Shown here: in pieces, positions 26,943-36,346 of the stretch
Layout of the letters: each line of letters begins with the position of its first letter
How positions within the stretch are numbered: position 1 is the stretch's first letter
Assembly (NCBI GenBank): GCA_947450345.1
Contig: CANFVD010000015.1
Location: 1 to 36,346 of the forward strand
Source: Actinomycetota bacterium
GTDB taxonomy: Bacteria > Actinomycetota > Actinomycetes > Actinomycetales > Microbacteriaceae
Direction of reading: 5' to 3'
DNA length: 36,346 nt
Translations under genes and position numbers: made by a program
Notes under the pieces: generated by a model
The model's database searches: none
What the model saw: only the letters and a program-made list of their open reading frames with translations
What the model was told of the DNA's origin: nothing

Positions 26943-27881
26943 CTAGATGGGCGAGGTAATGCCGGTCAGCTCTTCGCTGGCCGTCCAGAGTCGTTTCGCG
27001 TCGTCGTCGCTGAGGGCGGCAGGCACCCGTCGCGCGGGCACAGGGAATCCCTTGAGCTCGCTCATTCCGTGTGGACCGTAGTAGTCGTTGCCGGCCACAC
27101 CCGGGGCCGTGGCCACATAGAGCATGGGCAGGGCACCCTGCTCTGCTGACTGTGATCCGAGGTGACTGCCCAGGCGCGCGAGCCACTTTGCGAACGAGCC
27201 ACTGTCTTTCATGGGGCCTGACGCGACGAGATCGGTTGACGACCAGCCGGGGTGACCCGCAACGGCAATCGCATCAACCTTGGCGGCGACAAACCGGCGC
27301 TGGAGTTCGCGGGTGAACAATAGGTTGGCCAGCTTGCTCTGGCCATAGGCACCCCACGCGGTGTACTTCTTCTCGCGCATCAGATCGTCAAAGGCGATGC
27401 TGCTCGGACGGTGGGCATTGGAGGCAACAGCTACCACGCGCGCACCGGGCGTCTTCCGGATGACCGGCATCAGGAGCATCGTCAGGGCGAATGCGCCCAG
27501 GTGGTTCGTGCCGAACTGAAGTTCAAAGCCGTCCTCGGTTACCTGTCGCTGAGGCACCGCCATGATGCCCGCGTTATTGACCAAGATGTCGAGCTTTTTG
27601 TTCGTGGCGAGCCAGGCGGTGGCGAACGCGCGGATGCTCTTCAGGCTGGCCACGTCGACCACGGAAACGTCGACCTTGGCTGTGGGATGCGCCGCGAGAA
27701 TTCGCTTCCGGACGCCCTCCGCCTTTGCGGCGTTTCGTGCCGCGAGCGTCACATCAGCACCGTGCGCGGCAAGTTCGGTGGCCATCACGAGACCCAGTCC
27801 CGCGGTTGCGCCGGTCACGATGGCGCGTTTGCCCGAGAGGTCGGGGATGTCAGCCGCGGTCCAGCGTTGTTCGAGCTTCAT
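26943..27881 (-). CDS. SDR-family NAD(P)-dependent oxidoreductase
   Basis: AIVTGATAGLGLVMATELAAHGADVTLAAR, LVNNAGIM, YGQSKLANLLF. Confidence 0.92.
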   Translation of the reverse strand: MKLEQRWTAADIPDLSGKRAIVTGATAGLGLVMATELAAHGADVTLAARNAAKAEGVRKRILAAHPTAKVDVSVVDVASLKSIRAFATAWLATNKKLDILVNNAGIMAVPQRQVTEDGFELQFGTNHLGAFALTMLLMPVIRKTPGARVVAVASNAHRPSSIAFDDLMREKKYTAWGAYGQSKLANLLFTRELQRRFVAAKVDAIAVAGHPGWSSTDLVASGPMKDSGSFAKWLARLGSHLGSQSAEQGALPMLYVATAPGVAGNDYYGPHGMSELKGFPVPARRVPAALSDDDAKRLWTASEELTGITSPI

Positions 27882-27950
27882 GATTTTCCTTTATGGGTCG
27901 TCCGTCGAGAAGACACGTGCAGATGCGACCTCTGCCGCAATGACCACAGG

Positions 27951-28676
27951 CTAGCGGAGGTGCTCACCGAAGAAGGCATCGATGCGTGTCCACGCATCGG
28001 CCGCATCGGCCGGGACGGGTCGGAAGCCTGCCACCTTCTGCATAATCGGACGCATGAGCTTGGGTCCGGCTGGACCTGGGTTCATGAAGGCGTGATTGGC
28101 GTCCGGGTATTCCTTGATGTCGTGCGCGATTCCGTGCTTCGTGAGCGCCGTCTCCATTGTGGTGGCAGCACCCTTGAGCGTCTTGTCCTTGGCTCCATAG
28201 CTGCCCACGATGGGGCATGCGCCTTCGAGAATGGCATCCAGGTCTTTGGGCATCATGCCGTAGTTGACGGCCGAGGCGTCGTACCCCCGCTGCGCCAACT
28301 GCAGAGCGAAGCCGCCACCCATGCAGAAGCCGATCACGCCCATCTTGCCCGTGCAGTCCTGACGCGAGGCGAGCAGTTGCTTGGCCGCCTCTACATCGTT
28401 GAACGCCTGACCCTCGCCCTCGTTGAGCACACGGAACGTGGCGCGCAGGCATCGCCGCATGCCGCCGCGACTGTAGAGATCGGGCATCAGCACGAGGTAG
28501 CCGCGGCGGGCCAATTCCTCGGCGTGATGGATCATGTTCTCTTCGATGCCAAATACTTCGTGAACGAGAACGACGCCCGGCCAGGGTCCCTTTCCGTCCG
28601 GAACCACGAGGAGCCCAGGGACATCTCCGTTGCCGTCCGTCGTGGGGATGACGATTTTTTCGCTACGCACAGTCAT
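27951..28676 (-). CDS. Dienelactone hydrolase family protein
   Basis: GVVLVHEVFGIEENM, MGVIGFCMGGGFALQLA, YPDANHAFMNPG. Confidence 0.92.
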   Translation of the reverse strand: MTVRSEKIVIPTTDGNGDVPGLLVVPDGKGPWPGVVLVHEVFGIEENMIHHAEELARRGYLVLMPDLYSRGGMRRCLRATFRVLNEGEGQAFNDVEAAKQLLASRQDCTGKMGVIGFCMGGGFALQLAQRGYDASAVNYGMMPKDLDAILEGACPIVGSYGAKDKTLKGAATTMETALTKHGIAHDIKEYPDANHAFMNPGPAGPKLMRPIMQKVAGFRPVPADAADAWTRIDAFFGEHLR

Positions 28677-28682
28677 CGCCGT

Positions 28683-29630
28683 CTAGAGCCCCGTCGACAT
28701 CTGCGTCAAACGAGCAGCGTCATCCGCGGGGAGCGCAAAGGATGCGGCCGCCATGAGTGCGGGCAGCTGTTCCACCACGCGAGCGCTGGCGATCGGCGCC
28801 GTCACGGTGGGTTGGTCGCGCAACCACGCGAGGGCCACCGTCGCCGGGGCCACCCCGTTACCCGCGGCAATCTCACGCACCGCGGACACGACCTCCCAGG
28901 CCTGATCACTGGCGTACATGCCCGCGGCCCCTGCGCGAACCTGTCCGTTCATGTCGTCTGCCGAGGCGTACTTGCCGGTGAGAAGCCCCGCGCCGAGCGC
29001 GAAGTAGGGCGCCACTCCGATGTCCAGCTGGGCACACACGGCAGCCATGCTCGTCTCAAATTCCGCACGGAAAACGAGGTTGTAGTGCGGTTGCACGGCC
29101 ACCGGTACCGCCCACCCGTTGGCACGGGCCACACTCACGTATTCGTTCACGCGCTCGGGCGTGTAGTTGGACAGCCCAATCGCGCGTACCTTGCCGGCGC
29201 GAACGAGAGCGTCAAAGGCTTCGACCGTCTCTTCGATGGCGACCGTGGCGTCGTCCTCGTGCGCGTAATAGAGGTCGATGTAGTCAGACTGCAGACGGAC
29301 CAACGACTCCTCAGCAGCGACCCGGATGTTCTCTGCGCTCAAGCCGGGGCGAGTGCGCAACTTGGCTACCTTGGTCGCCACAATCACGTCGGCACGATTA
29401 CCGCGCGCGGTCATCCACGCGCCGATGATGGCCTCGGACTCGCCGCCGACGTTTCCCGGCTTCCAGGCCGAGTAGGCATCTGCGGTGTCGACGAAGTTTC
29501 CGCCGCCGGCCGTGTAGGCATCGAGCACAGCTTCAGACTGCGCCACGTCCGCGGTCCAGCCAAAGACATTGCCGCCCAAGCACAGCGGGAAAACCGAGAA
29601 ATCTGAGGAGCCGAGAGTGCGTCGCGTCAT
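28683..29630 (-). CDS. Aldo/keto reductase
   Basis: MTRRTLGSSDFSVFPLCLGGNVFGW start (track 29702 trimmed); FVDTADAYS, DYIDLYYAHEDD, AIGLSNYTPERV. Confidence 0.92.
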   Translation of the reverse strand: MTRRTLGSSDFSVFPLCLGGNVFGWTADVAQSEAVLDAYTAGGGNFVDTADAYSAWKPGNVGGESEAIIGAWMTARGNRADVIVATKVAKLRTRPGLSAENIRVAAEESLVRLQSDYIDLYYAHEDDATVAIEETVEAFDALVRAGKVRAIGLSNYTPERVNEYVSVARANGWAVPVAVQPHYNLVFRAEFETSMAAVCAQLDIGVAPYFALGAGLLTGKYASADDMNGQVRAGAAGMYASDQAWEVVSAVREIAAGNGVAPATVALAWLRDQPTVTAPIASARVVEQLPALMAAASFALPADDAARLTQMSTGL

Positions 29631-29640
29631 GCCATTAACA

Positions 29641-30312
29641 CTAGGCGCGCCGAGCCTGGATGCGCACCCATATTCGGCACACGAGCACGGCCAGGTAAGC
29701 AAACAACGTCATGAGTCCGGCGATGCCCACGATGTAGGCGACCACGCCACCCCAACCCAGCGATCCATTGGGGTCGAGGAACGGATAGGGCCACCACCCG
29801 GTCGCGAGACCGCGAACAATTGAGAAGGCCACCCAGGCCAGCGGGAAGATCAGCGCCCACCACAGTGCGCGCAAGCGCAACGGGAAGCGGCCAATCGACA
29901 ACACCCAGTCGATAACGAGGAAAATGGGGGCCCACACATGCAGGAGTTCGTCGGGCCACACCGGCCACACGTATCCGGCATCCGGGCCCGTGAGCGGTAA
30001 CCCGCGCAGCATGAAGTTGTAGACGAGCGCGGTGACGATGGCGTACGGCACCACCATCATGCGCATGATGGTCAACAGGCGCGAATCGCGCTCGGAGCGA
30101 AGCGACACGACGCCCGAGGCGATGAGGATGACCACGAACATCAGCGCGGTGTGGATGGTGAAAAATGCAAAGTATTCGCCCGGTCGGAAGAGGTTGTGCA
30201 CCATGCGGTCGCCCACCTGAGTGGCGACCGCCGCAAAAATTCCGATGGCCAAAACGATGCGTGCCACGCCAACGACGCGACGAGTGGTGAGGGCCCAGGG
30301 TGCAAGTTTCAT
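29641..30312 (-). CDS. Pr6Pr family membrane protein
   Basis: 223 aa multi-TM; FFTIHTALMFVVILI, VYNFMLRG, DELLHVWAPIFLVIDWVL, GWWPYPFLDP. Confidence 0.85.
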   Translation of the reverse strand: MKLAPWALTTRRVVGVARIVLAIGIFAAVATQVGDRMVHNLFRPGEYFAFFTIHTALMFVVILIASGVVSLRSERDSRLLTIMRMMVVPYAIVTALVYNFMLRGLPLTGPDAGYVWPVWPDELLHVWAPIFLVIDWVLSIGRFPLRLRALWWALIFPLAWVAFSIVRGLATGWWPYPFLDPNGSLGWGGVVAYIVGIAGLMTLFAYLAVLVCRIWVRIQARRA

Positions 30313-30369
30313 GGTGAGACTCTATGTTCTCGCTCCCCATTCTGGCTAGGGGTGTGCGAAACTTGGCCC

Positions 30370-30606
30370 ATGACGACAACGAGCATCGACAGCATGTGGG
30401 GCATGCCCTCTTGGGCCATCTGGACAATCGTAATTTTGGGTGTGTGGAGCGCCGTGTGGAAGGCCTTGGCCCTTTACCGCGCCGGCACTCGACACAGCAA
30501 GGTGTGGTTCGTGGTGCTCTTCGTGGTGAATACGGTGGGCATTCTCGAGATTTTCTATCTGTTCTACTTCTCGAAGCTCACGGGCGTCGCAAAGAAGAAC
30601 TCCTAG
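30370..30606 (+). CDS. Small DUF5652-like membrane protein
   Basis: 78 aa; ATG at 30370 within the track ORF; WAIWTIVILGVWSAVWKALALYRAGTRHSKVWFVVLFVVNTVGILEIFYLFYFSK. Confidence 0.75.
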   Translation: MTTTSIDSMWGMPSWAIWTIVILGVWSAVWKALALYRAGTRHSKVWFVVLFVVNTVGILEIFYLFYFSKLTGVAKKNS

Positions 30607-30651
30607 GCTCCTCCCCCGCTCGACAGGTCGCAGGAGTGTGGGCCTGACGAG

Positions 30652-31908
30652 CTAGGGAGCCAGGAGCCACAGAACCGGTAATCCGGTCATGGCGAGCGTG
30701 GCCAAAGCGACAAGTCCTTGTGACCACCATCGGCTGGCCCATCGACCCATGAGTTTCTTGTCTCGGCCGAGCCACCAGATCACGGCCATGAGAAATGGCG
30801 CCGTGAGTCCGTTGATGATCGCAGCGACAATCAGAAACTGGATGGCGTCAACCCCGCCCAAGTTGAGAGAGAGTCCGACCATTATCGACAACAGGATAAC
30901 CGCGTAAAAGGCGCGCGCCTGGTTGGGTTTTTTCTCCAGGCTTTCCCGCCAACCAAACGTTTCCGCCATGGCGTATGACGTGGCCCCTGCGAGCACCGGC
31001 ACGGTCAGGAGTCCGGTACCCAGGATTCCGAGGAGAAAAAGCAACGACGCGAAGGGCCCCGCGATGGGCTCCAGAGCTTGTGCGGCCTGCTCGGCAGTCT
31101 GAATATTCATGATGCCGTGAGCGTTAAGCGTTGCTGCCGCAGTAATGATAATCGAACCGGCCACCACAACTGTGGCCAGCATGCCCGCGGCAACGTCTCC
31201 TCTCATCGCGCGCATATGTCCGCGATCTGCTCCCGTCACGCCCTCGGCGTTACTCGCCTCAACCTCCTCGGCCGACTGCCAGAAAAATAGGTAGGGCGAA
31301 ATCGTCGTTCCCGCCATGGCAATGAGCAATGCGATGTCGGCCTTTGCCCAGAGGAAGTGGGGGACGACGGCGTTGAGACCCACCTCTCCCCAGGGGACCT
31401 GCACCACAAACAGAACAGCCACGTAGGCAACCAGCGAGAGACACAGCCAGCGCAGAATTTTTGCGTAACGGTGATACGGAATGAATATTTCGAGAAACAA
31501 GATCAGTACGGCAAAGCCCACCACGCCCAGCATCTGGGGAATGGGCAAAAGGAGGTTGAGGGCCGCCGCCATGCTCGCGAGGTCGGCCGCGATGTTGACG
31601 GTGTTGGCTACAGCCACCAAGAGCACCGAAATGTAGAGCACCGGACGAGGCAATCGAGTTCGTATGATTCCCGCGAGTCCCTGGCCGGTCACGATCGCCA
31701 GGCGCGCGCACGCTTCCTGCACCGCGAAGGCGAAGGGCAGGAGCAGAACTATTCCCCAGACCAGTCGGAATCCGGTTGCCGCTCCAATTTGAGAGTATGT
31801 GGCGATGCCCGACGGGTCGTCGTCGGCGGCACCGCTCACGATGCCCGGGCCCAGCCGGGAGAGATAGCCCTTGCCGCGAAGTCGCTTGCGCGAGGGATGG
31901 TGTTCCAT
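30652..31908 (-). CDS. Nramp-like divalent metal transporter (divergent motif variant)
   Basis: 418 aa; GPGIVSGAADDDPSGIATYSQIGAATGF, AMAGTTISPYLFFWQSAEEVE. Confidence 0.87.
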   Translation of the reverse strand: MEHHPSRKRLRGKGYLSRLGPGIVSGAADDDPSGIATYSQIGAATGFRLVWGIVLLLPFAFAVQEACARLAIVTGQGLAGIIRTRLPRPVLYISVLLVAVANTVNIAADLASMAAALNLLLPIPQMLGVVGFAVLILFLEIFIPYHRYAKILRWLCLSLVAYVAVLFVVQVPWGEVGLNAVVPHFLWAKADIALLIAMAGTTISPYLFFWQSAEEVEASNAEGVTGADRGHMRAMRGDVAAGMLATVVVAGSIIITAAATLNAHGIMNIQTAEQAAQALEPIAGPFASLLFLLGILGTGLLTVPVLAGATSYAMAETFGWRESLEKKPNQARAFYAVILLSIMVGLSLNLGGVDAIQFLIVAAIINGLTAPFLMAVIWWLGRDKKLMGRWASRWWSQGLVALATLAMTGLPVLWLLAP

Positions 31909-31925
31909 ATCGCTAGATTAGGCGC

Positions 31926-33506
31926 ATGGCATCATCACGCACACGCTGGTTCGGCTTACTCTTCGTCAGCCTCGGAATTTCGCTCATCATTGTTGACTCC
32001 ACGATTGTCAACGTTTCCATCCCATCGATCATCGATGATCTCGGTATCTCGAGCACCCAGGTTCAGTGGGTGCAGGAGTCCTACACACTCGTCTTCGCCG
32101 CTCTCCTACTGGTTTACGGTGCCCTTGCCGACCGCTTTGGTCGCCGACTTACGTTGGTCGTGGGCCTTATTGTCTTCGGCATCGCTTCCGTCTTGGCGGC
32201 ATTTGCCCCCACGGGCGACCTGCTGATTTTCTCGCGGGTGCTGCAGGGTTTGGGTGGAGCCATGGTGCTTCCCACTACCCTGTCGCTCGTCAACGCCAAC
32301 TTCCAGGGCAAAGAGCGCGGAATCGCTTTTGCCGTGTGGGGATCGACCATCGGTGGAATGGTGGCCGTGGGCCCGCTCCTCGGTGGCTGGCTGACCACCG
32401 ACTTCTCGTGGCGCTGGGCGTTCGGCATCAACATCCCCCTCGTGGTGATCATCGTGATCGGTGCGCTCCTCACCATCCCCGAGTCCAAAGAGGCCGTTGC
32501 GCGACGCATCGACTGGCTCAGTGCGTTCTTCTCGGTCATCGCGATGGCCGCTCTCGTGTTCGGCCTCATCGAGGGGCGAACGTACGGCTGGTGGTTGGTC
32601 AACAAGCCCTTCGCGATTGGCGACTGGACGTGGCCGTTCGAGGTCTCGGTTATTCCGTTCCTCTTCCTGATTTTTGCACTCGCCACCTTCGCGTTCATCG
32701 CCTATGGTCGAGCTCGCGAAAAGGCCGGCAAGTCGACGCTCATCAACTTCGCTCTTTTCCGCATCTCGTCGTTCACGAACGGCAACGTGGCGGCGGCCGT
32801 CATCTCTATGGGCGAGTTCGGCATCATCCTGTCGCTCCCCCTGTGGCTGCAATTCGTCATCGGCTACAACGCCTTGCAAACCGGTCTCATCTTGCTGGCG
32901 TTGGCAATCGGTGCGTTTGTGGCGAGTGGTATTGCGGGCGGATTGAACGGACGCGTGACCCCGGTGACCATGGTTCGGCTCGGTATCGTGCTCGAAATCA
33001 TTGGTGTCGCAGGTCTTGGCTTCTCCATCAATGCCAACAGTTCTTGGCTCACCATCACGCCGTGGTTGTTCTCCTACGGCCTCGGTGTCGGTCTCGCTAC
33101 CGCACAGCTGACCAACGTCATTCTGCTCGACGTTCCCGTGGCGCAGTCGGGGCAGGCGTCGGGTACGCAGAGTACGTCACGCCAGCTGGGTTCCGCGCTC
33201 GGTATCGCCGTGCTCGGCACCATTCTGTTTGCGTCAATTCAGGGCGTGCTCACCACGTCGCTGACCGAAGAGAAGCTTCCCGCCGCTCAGGTGGAGCAGA
33301 TTGTGGCCGCCGTCGTCGATTCGTCGGGAGCAGCCATCCAGGGCCTCGAGAAGGACCCCACGACAATTCCCATTGCTGACAAGGCAAAGGATGCCTTCTC
33401 GACAGCAACGAGCGTGAGCGCCTACTCGGCAGCGGGCTTCTTGGCCTTGGGCTTCGTGGCCACGCTTTCCTTGGGTGGGAAGCGTCGCGAGGGATCAGCA
33501 AAGTAG
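31926..33506 (+). CDS. MFS transporter, DHA2 (EmrB/QacA) 14-TM type
   Basis: IIVDSTIVNVSIPSIIDDLGISSTQVQWVQESYTLVFAALLLVYGALADRFGRR, LQGLGGAMVLPTTLSL. Confidence 0.92.
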   Translation: MASSRTRWFGLLFVSLGISLIIVDSTIVNVSIPSIIDDLGISSTQVQWVQESYTLVFAALLLVYGALADRFGRRLTLVVGLIVFGIASVLAAFAPTGDLLIFSRVLQGLGGAMVLPTTLSLVNANFQGKERGIAFAVWGSTIGGMVAVGPLLGGWLTTDFSWRWAFGINIPLVVIIVIGALLTIPESKEAVARRIDWLSAFFSVIAMAALVFGLIEGRTYGWWLVNKPFAIGDWTWPFEVSVIPFLFLIFALATFAFIAYGRAREKAGKSTLINFALFRISSFTNGNVAAAVISMGEFGIILSLPLWLQFVIGYNALQTGLILLALAIGAFVASGIAGGLNGRVTPVTMVRLGIVLEIIGVAGLGFSINANSSWLTITPWLFSYGLGVGLATAQLTNVILLDVPVAQSGQASGTQSTSRQLGSALGIAVLGTILFASIQGVLTTSLTEEKLPAAQVEQIVAAVVDSSGAAIQGLEKDPTTIPIADKAKDAFSTATSVSAYSAAGFLALGFVATLSLGGKRREGSAK

Positions 33507-35491
33507 GCTCGCGCCTCATCCTGTCGGTCTGCCTCTTCGCCTGACGCGATGGGGGCGCGGAGGTGCTCGGGACCGTACCCAAACGCATCCACGAGGTCCT
33601 GGGCGTGCGGTCGCAGACGCGCAATCAGGCGGTCGATGTATGCCGTGACGGCCATCGCGCGATGAGACGATAATCGCGACGACATGAGGTACCAGGCGGC
33701 GTGCTTTTCAATTAGTCCGAAACCAAAGAGGTCACGCAACCAGGTGAGCACGATGTGCGTGTCTGGATCGTGGACCTCGTCGAGTGCGGCCGTAAAGGCC
33801 TCCCACTGCAACAGTTCGCCGTGTGCGATGGCTGCCTCGATGAGCGCACTTTGGTGCTCGTTGAAGGCTGCGGCCACACGGCCCTCCTTCTTAGCATGAC
33901 GCAGCGCGGCGGCAATCGACATCACCATCTGCTCGACACGCTCGGTGAGAAGCGCCCGCTGCATGTCCGACTGACGAAGGTTCTCCACTGAGCGCGACGT
34001 GGCACCCAGGTCAACGACCGTTTGACCGAGGCGCTGCAGCCCAGAACTGGTAAGCGTGCGATCGACCGCGTTTTCGAGTGCGAGCTTGGCGAGTGCGGCG
34101 GGGCCGGCCTCACGGAACGTGTCGCTGACATCGTTGAGGAGTCGCTTGGCCACCAATTGCAACAGCACGTTGTTGTCACCCTCAAAGGTCACATAGATAT
34201 CCAGGTCGGCGCGAAGACCCACCAGGCGATTCTCGGCCAAGAAGCCCTGGCCACCGCAGGCCTCGCGCGCTTCCTGAAGAGTGTCGAGCGCATTCCACGT
34301 CGACAGCGGCTTGAGTGCGGCTGCGAGGGTCTCCAGGTCTTGGCGGGCGTCATCGGTGTCTTCCTCGCCGCTAAACACCGCGTGGAACTTCTGCAATAGG
34401 AGTTCGTGCGCGAAAGCCTGCGCGTAGGCGGTGGCGATGCGCGGAATGAGGCGGCGCTGGTGGCGCTGGTAGTCGAGCAAAACGGTTTCTTCGCCCGAGT
34501 CACCGGCAAACTGTCGGCGCTGATTCCCGTAAGTGACGGCAATCTGAAGTCCCATTTTGGCCGCGTTGATGGCGGCGCCGTCGAGGGATACCCGACCCTG
34601 CACGAGCGTGCCGAGCATGGTGAAGAAGCGACGGCCGGGGCTGGCAATGGGTGACGAGTACGTTCCGTCTTCGGCAACGTCGCCGTAGCGGTTAAGCAGG
34701 TTGGTGCGGGGAATGCGCACGTGGTCAAAGTGGAGTCGGCCGTTGTCGATGCCGTTGAGTCCGCCCTTGAGTCCGTCGTCCTCGCCACCGATGCCGGGAA
34801 GGAAGTTGCCCTTGGGGGTTCGCACGGGCACAAAGAACGCGTGCACGCCGTAGTTGACATCGTTGGTGATGAGTTGGGCGAACACCACAGCAGCCTGTCC
34901 GTGGAGGGCGGCGTTACCGAGGTAGTCCTTCCACGCAGCCCGGAAGGGCGTATTGATAACAAACTCCTGAGTCGCCGGGTCATACTCGGCGGTCGTACCA
35001 ATTGCCGCAACGTCCGAGCCGTGCCCGGTTTCAGTCATGGCATAGATACCCGGAAGCTTGAGCGACATCGCATCAGCCAGCCACCGTTTGTGGTGCTCGG
35101 CCGTTCCGAGGTGCATGATTGCCGCCCCGAAGAGTCCCCACTGCACGCCGCTCTTGATCTGCATGGAGGGGTCTGCGGCGACAAGTTCCTCAAACGCCGC
35201 CAAGTTTCCCCCGTGATCGGCAAGGCCGCCGAACTCAGCCGGGAAGGCAAGTTTCACTTGCCCGTTCTTGACGAGGAGCTTGAGTTGTCCCAGCACGCGC
35301 TCCCGATGTTCATCTTTGCTCAACCCGAGGACGCCCTGCATATCTGGGTTGGCGGCGAGTGCTCGAGAAGCGAGGCGAATGTCGGCCCAGCGGCCGAGGA
35401 GCTGCCGGCCGAGAGTTGCCACATCGACGTGAGGCGTAACGCCACCGACAACGTCAGCGGCGGGTACGGCTTTTCTTTTTATCTGGGCCAT
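33422..35491 (-). CDS. Acyl-CoA dehydrogenase / acyl-CoA oxidase-type protein
   Basis: YAMTETGHGSDVAAIGTTAEYD, REACGGQGFLAENRL, VTFEGDNNVLLQLVAKRLL; start MAQIKRK at 35491 or MNMAQ at 35497. Confidence 0.9.
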   Translation of the reverse strand: MAQIKRKAVPAADVVGGVTPHVDVATLGRQLLGRWADIRLASRALAANPDMQGVLGLSKDEHRERVLGQLKLLVKNGQVKLAFPAEFGGLADHGGNLAAFEELVAADPSMQIKSGVQWGLFGAAIMHLGTAEHHKRWLADAMSLKLPGIYAMTETGHGSDVAAIGTTAEYDPATQEFVINTPFRAAWKDYLGNAALHGQAAVVFAQLITNDVNYGVHAFFVPVRTPKGNFLPGIGGEDDGLKGGLNGIDNGRLHFDHVRIPRTNLLNRYGDVAEDGTYSSPIASPGRRFFTMLGTLVQGRVSLDGAAINAAKMGLQIAVTYGNQRRQFAGDSGEETVLLDYQRHQRRLIPRIATAYAQAFAHELLLQKFHAVFSGEEDTDDARQDLETLAAALKPLSTWNALDTLQEAREACGGQGFLAENRLVGLRADLDIYVTFEGDNNVLLQLVAKRLLNDVSDTFREAGPAALAKLALENAVDRTLTSSGLQRLGQTVVDLGATSRSVENLRQSDMQRALLTERVEQMVMSIAAALRHAKKEGRVAAAFNEHQSALIEAAIAHGELLQWEAFTAALDEVHDPDTHIVLTWLRDLFGFGLIEKHAAWYLMSSRLSSHRAMAVTAYIDRLIARLRPHAQDLVDAFGYGPEHLRAPIASGEEADRQDEARAYFADPSRRFPPKESVATKPKAKKPAAE

Positions 35492-35561
35492 GTTCATCCT
35501 CCTCGTGCGTTAGGTGAGCAGTGTGACGCACGTTTCGTTCATTAAGCCTAGGCTCATTCAC

Positions 35562-36346
35562 GTGCTGTCTGTCGTTTTCGGTTTTCTGGGTGCCATTGTT
35601 TTGGGTGGAGCCGATTTCTTTGGCGGGCTCGGTTCACAACATCTGGGCTCACTTCGGGTGACGTGGCTCTCCATGTTCGCGGGAATCCTCGGCTTCGTGG
35701 GCTACTTCGTTTTTTCCGGAGGCAACTGGGCTCAACAGGCGTCACCGTCCGCCCTGATTTTGGGTGGGTTGTCGGGTCTCGTTCTCTCGTTTGCGCTGGT
35801 TTTTCTTTACGCCAGTCTCGCACTCGGACCTATGAGTATCCTGTCCCCGCTGGGCGCCCTCGTCGCGGCCGTCGTGCCGGTGCTGTGGGATTTTGCCAGC
35901 GGGACGCAGCTATCGCTCCTCGATGACATTGCACTCGGCATCGCGCTCGTAGCGGTCGTGCTCATCGCCATTGTTCGCGAAGAAAAAACTCGGCGCCCCG
36001 GAATTCGCGGCATTCTTTTTGCCGTATCTTCGGGCACGCTCATCGGCGCGTACATGATTCTCATCTCACTCACGCCACCCACCAGTGGAGTGATTCCCTT
36101 CGTCGCGAACCGCGTCGTCGCAGCCACGGTGTTGAGCGTGATCGTTGCCGTATCGGCGCTGTGGGCGGGGATGCGCAAGCGTCAACAGGCAGGAATGCCC
36201 CGCGCCGACGTCGTTGTGGGCGAGCGCGGGGAGATCAACTGGCGGGTGGGAATCTGGCTGGCGGTTGCCGCCGGGCTGACCGAAACCGTGGGCGACATTT
36301 TTGTGATCGCCGGACTCCGGCTTGGTGAACTCTCAATCGTCTCAGT
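35562..36346 (+). CDS. EamA/DMT-family transporter (3' end truncated by window edge)
   Basis: GTG start; VLSVVFGFLGAIVLGGADFFGGLGSQH...YASLALGPMSILSPLGALVAAVVPVLWD...; open to the window end. Confidence 0.82.
   Translation, partial: MLSVVFGFLGAIVLGGADFFGGLGSQHLGSLRVTWLSMFAGILGFVGYFVFSGGNWAQQASPSALILGGLSGLVLSFALVFLYASLALGPMSILSPLGALVAAVVPVLWDFASGTQLSLLDDIALGIALVAVVLIAIVREEKTRRPGIRGILFAVSSGTLIGAYMILISLTPPTSGVIPFVANRVVAATVLSVIVAVSALWAGMRKRQQAGMPRADVVVGERGEINWRVGIWLAVAAGLTETVGDIFVIAGLRLGELSIVS

Noticed and set aside
27411-29606. 731-aa plus-strand ORF spanning three minus-strand genes
   Set aside because: Runs antisense through the SDR, dienelactone hydrolase and aldo/keto reductase genes and their gaps; no domain signature, so treated as a GC-driven shadow ORF despite its length.
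30606-30668. GGCTCCT...AGGAGCC inverted repeat as a terminator between convergent genes
   Set aside because: Arms are 7 bp with about 49 nt between them and no T-run; too weak to call.
31926-33379. 437-aa plus-strand ORF at 32066-33379 and minus-strand ORFs at 32106-32879
   Set aside because: Alternative frames of the MFS transporter gene, with no plausible domain content.

Overview
This is a high-GC actinobacterial chromosomal window, Microbacteriaceae-like by gene content and by the intergenic repeat near 21.9 kb (taxonomy is inferred). It begins inside a heliorhodopsin gene on the minus strand, which the ORF track misses because it is truncated at the window edge. A tRNA-Glu/Asp/Phe cluster follows. 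Next is a complete D-xylose locus: xylA-xylB, xylF-xylG-xylH, galM and an alcohol dehydrogenase on minus, with a divergent ROK-family XylR and a Gfo/Idh/MocA oxidoreductase on plus. Further along are two adjacent LPDTG surface proteins with nearly identical anchor/tail modules, and a hemolysin III/nitrilase/AI-2E/GAP cluster. A compact ECF transporter operon (lipoprotein, fused T-A-A', S component) converges on B12-dependent metH across a short tandem repeat. The remainder is ordinary metabolic and transport genes: DUF2252, SDR, dienelactone hydrolase, aldo/keto reductase, Pr6Pr, Nramp-like, MFS, acyl-CoA dehydrogenase and EamA (truncated at the right edge). I saw no CRISPR array, prophage, transposase or recognisable defence island. 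The observations most worth following up are the edge heliorhodopsin, the ECF/lipoprotein/metH neighbourhood, a shared inverted-repeat operator candidate in both xyl promoters, the xylF-xylG intercistronic hairpin, and the duplicated LPDTG anchor with a long basic cytoplasmic tail.
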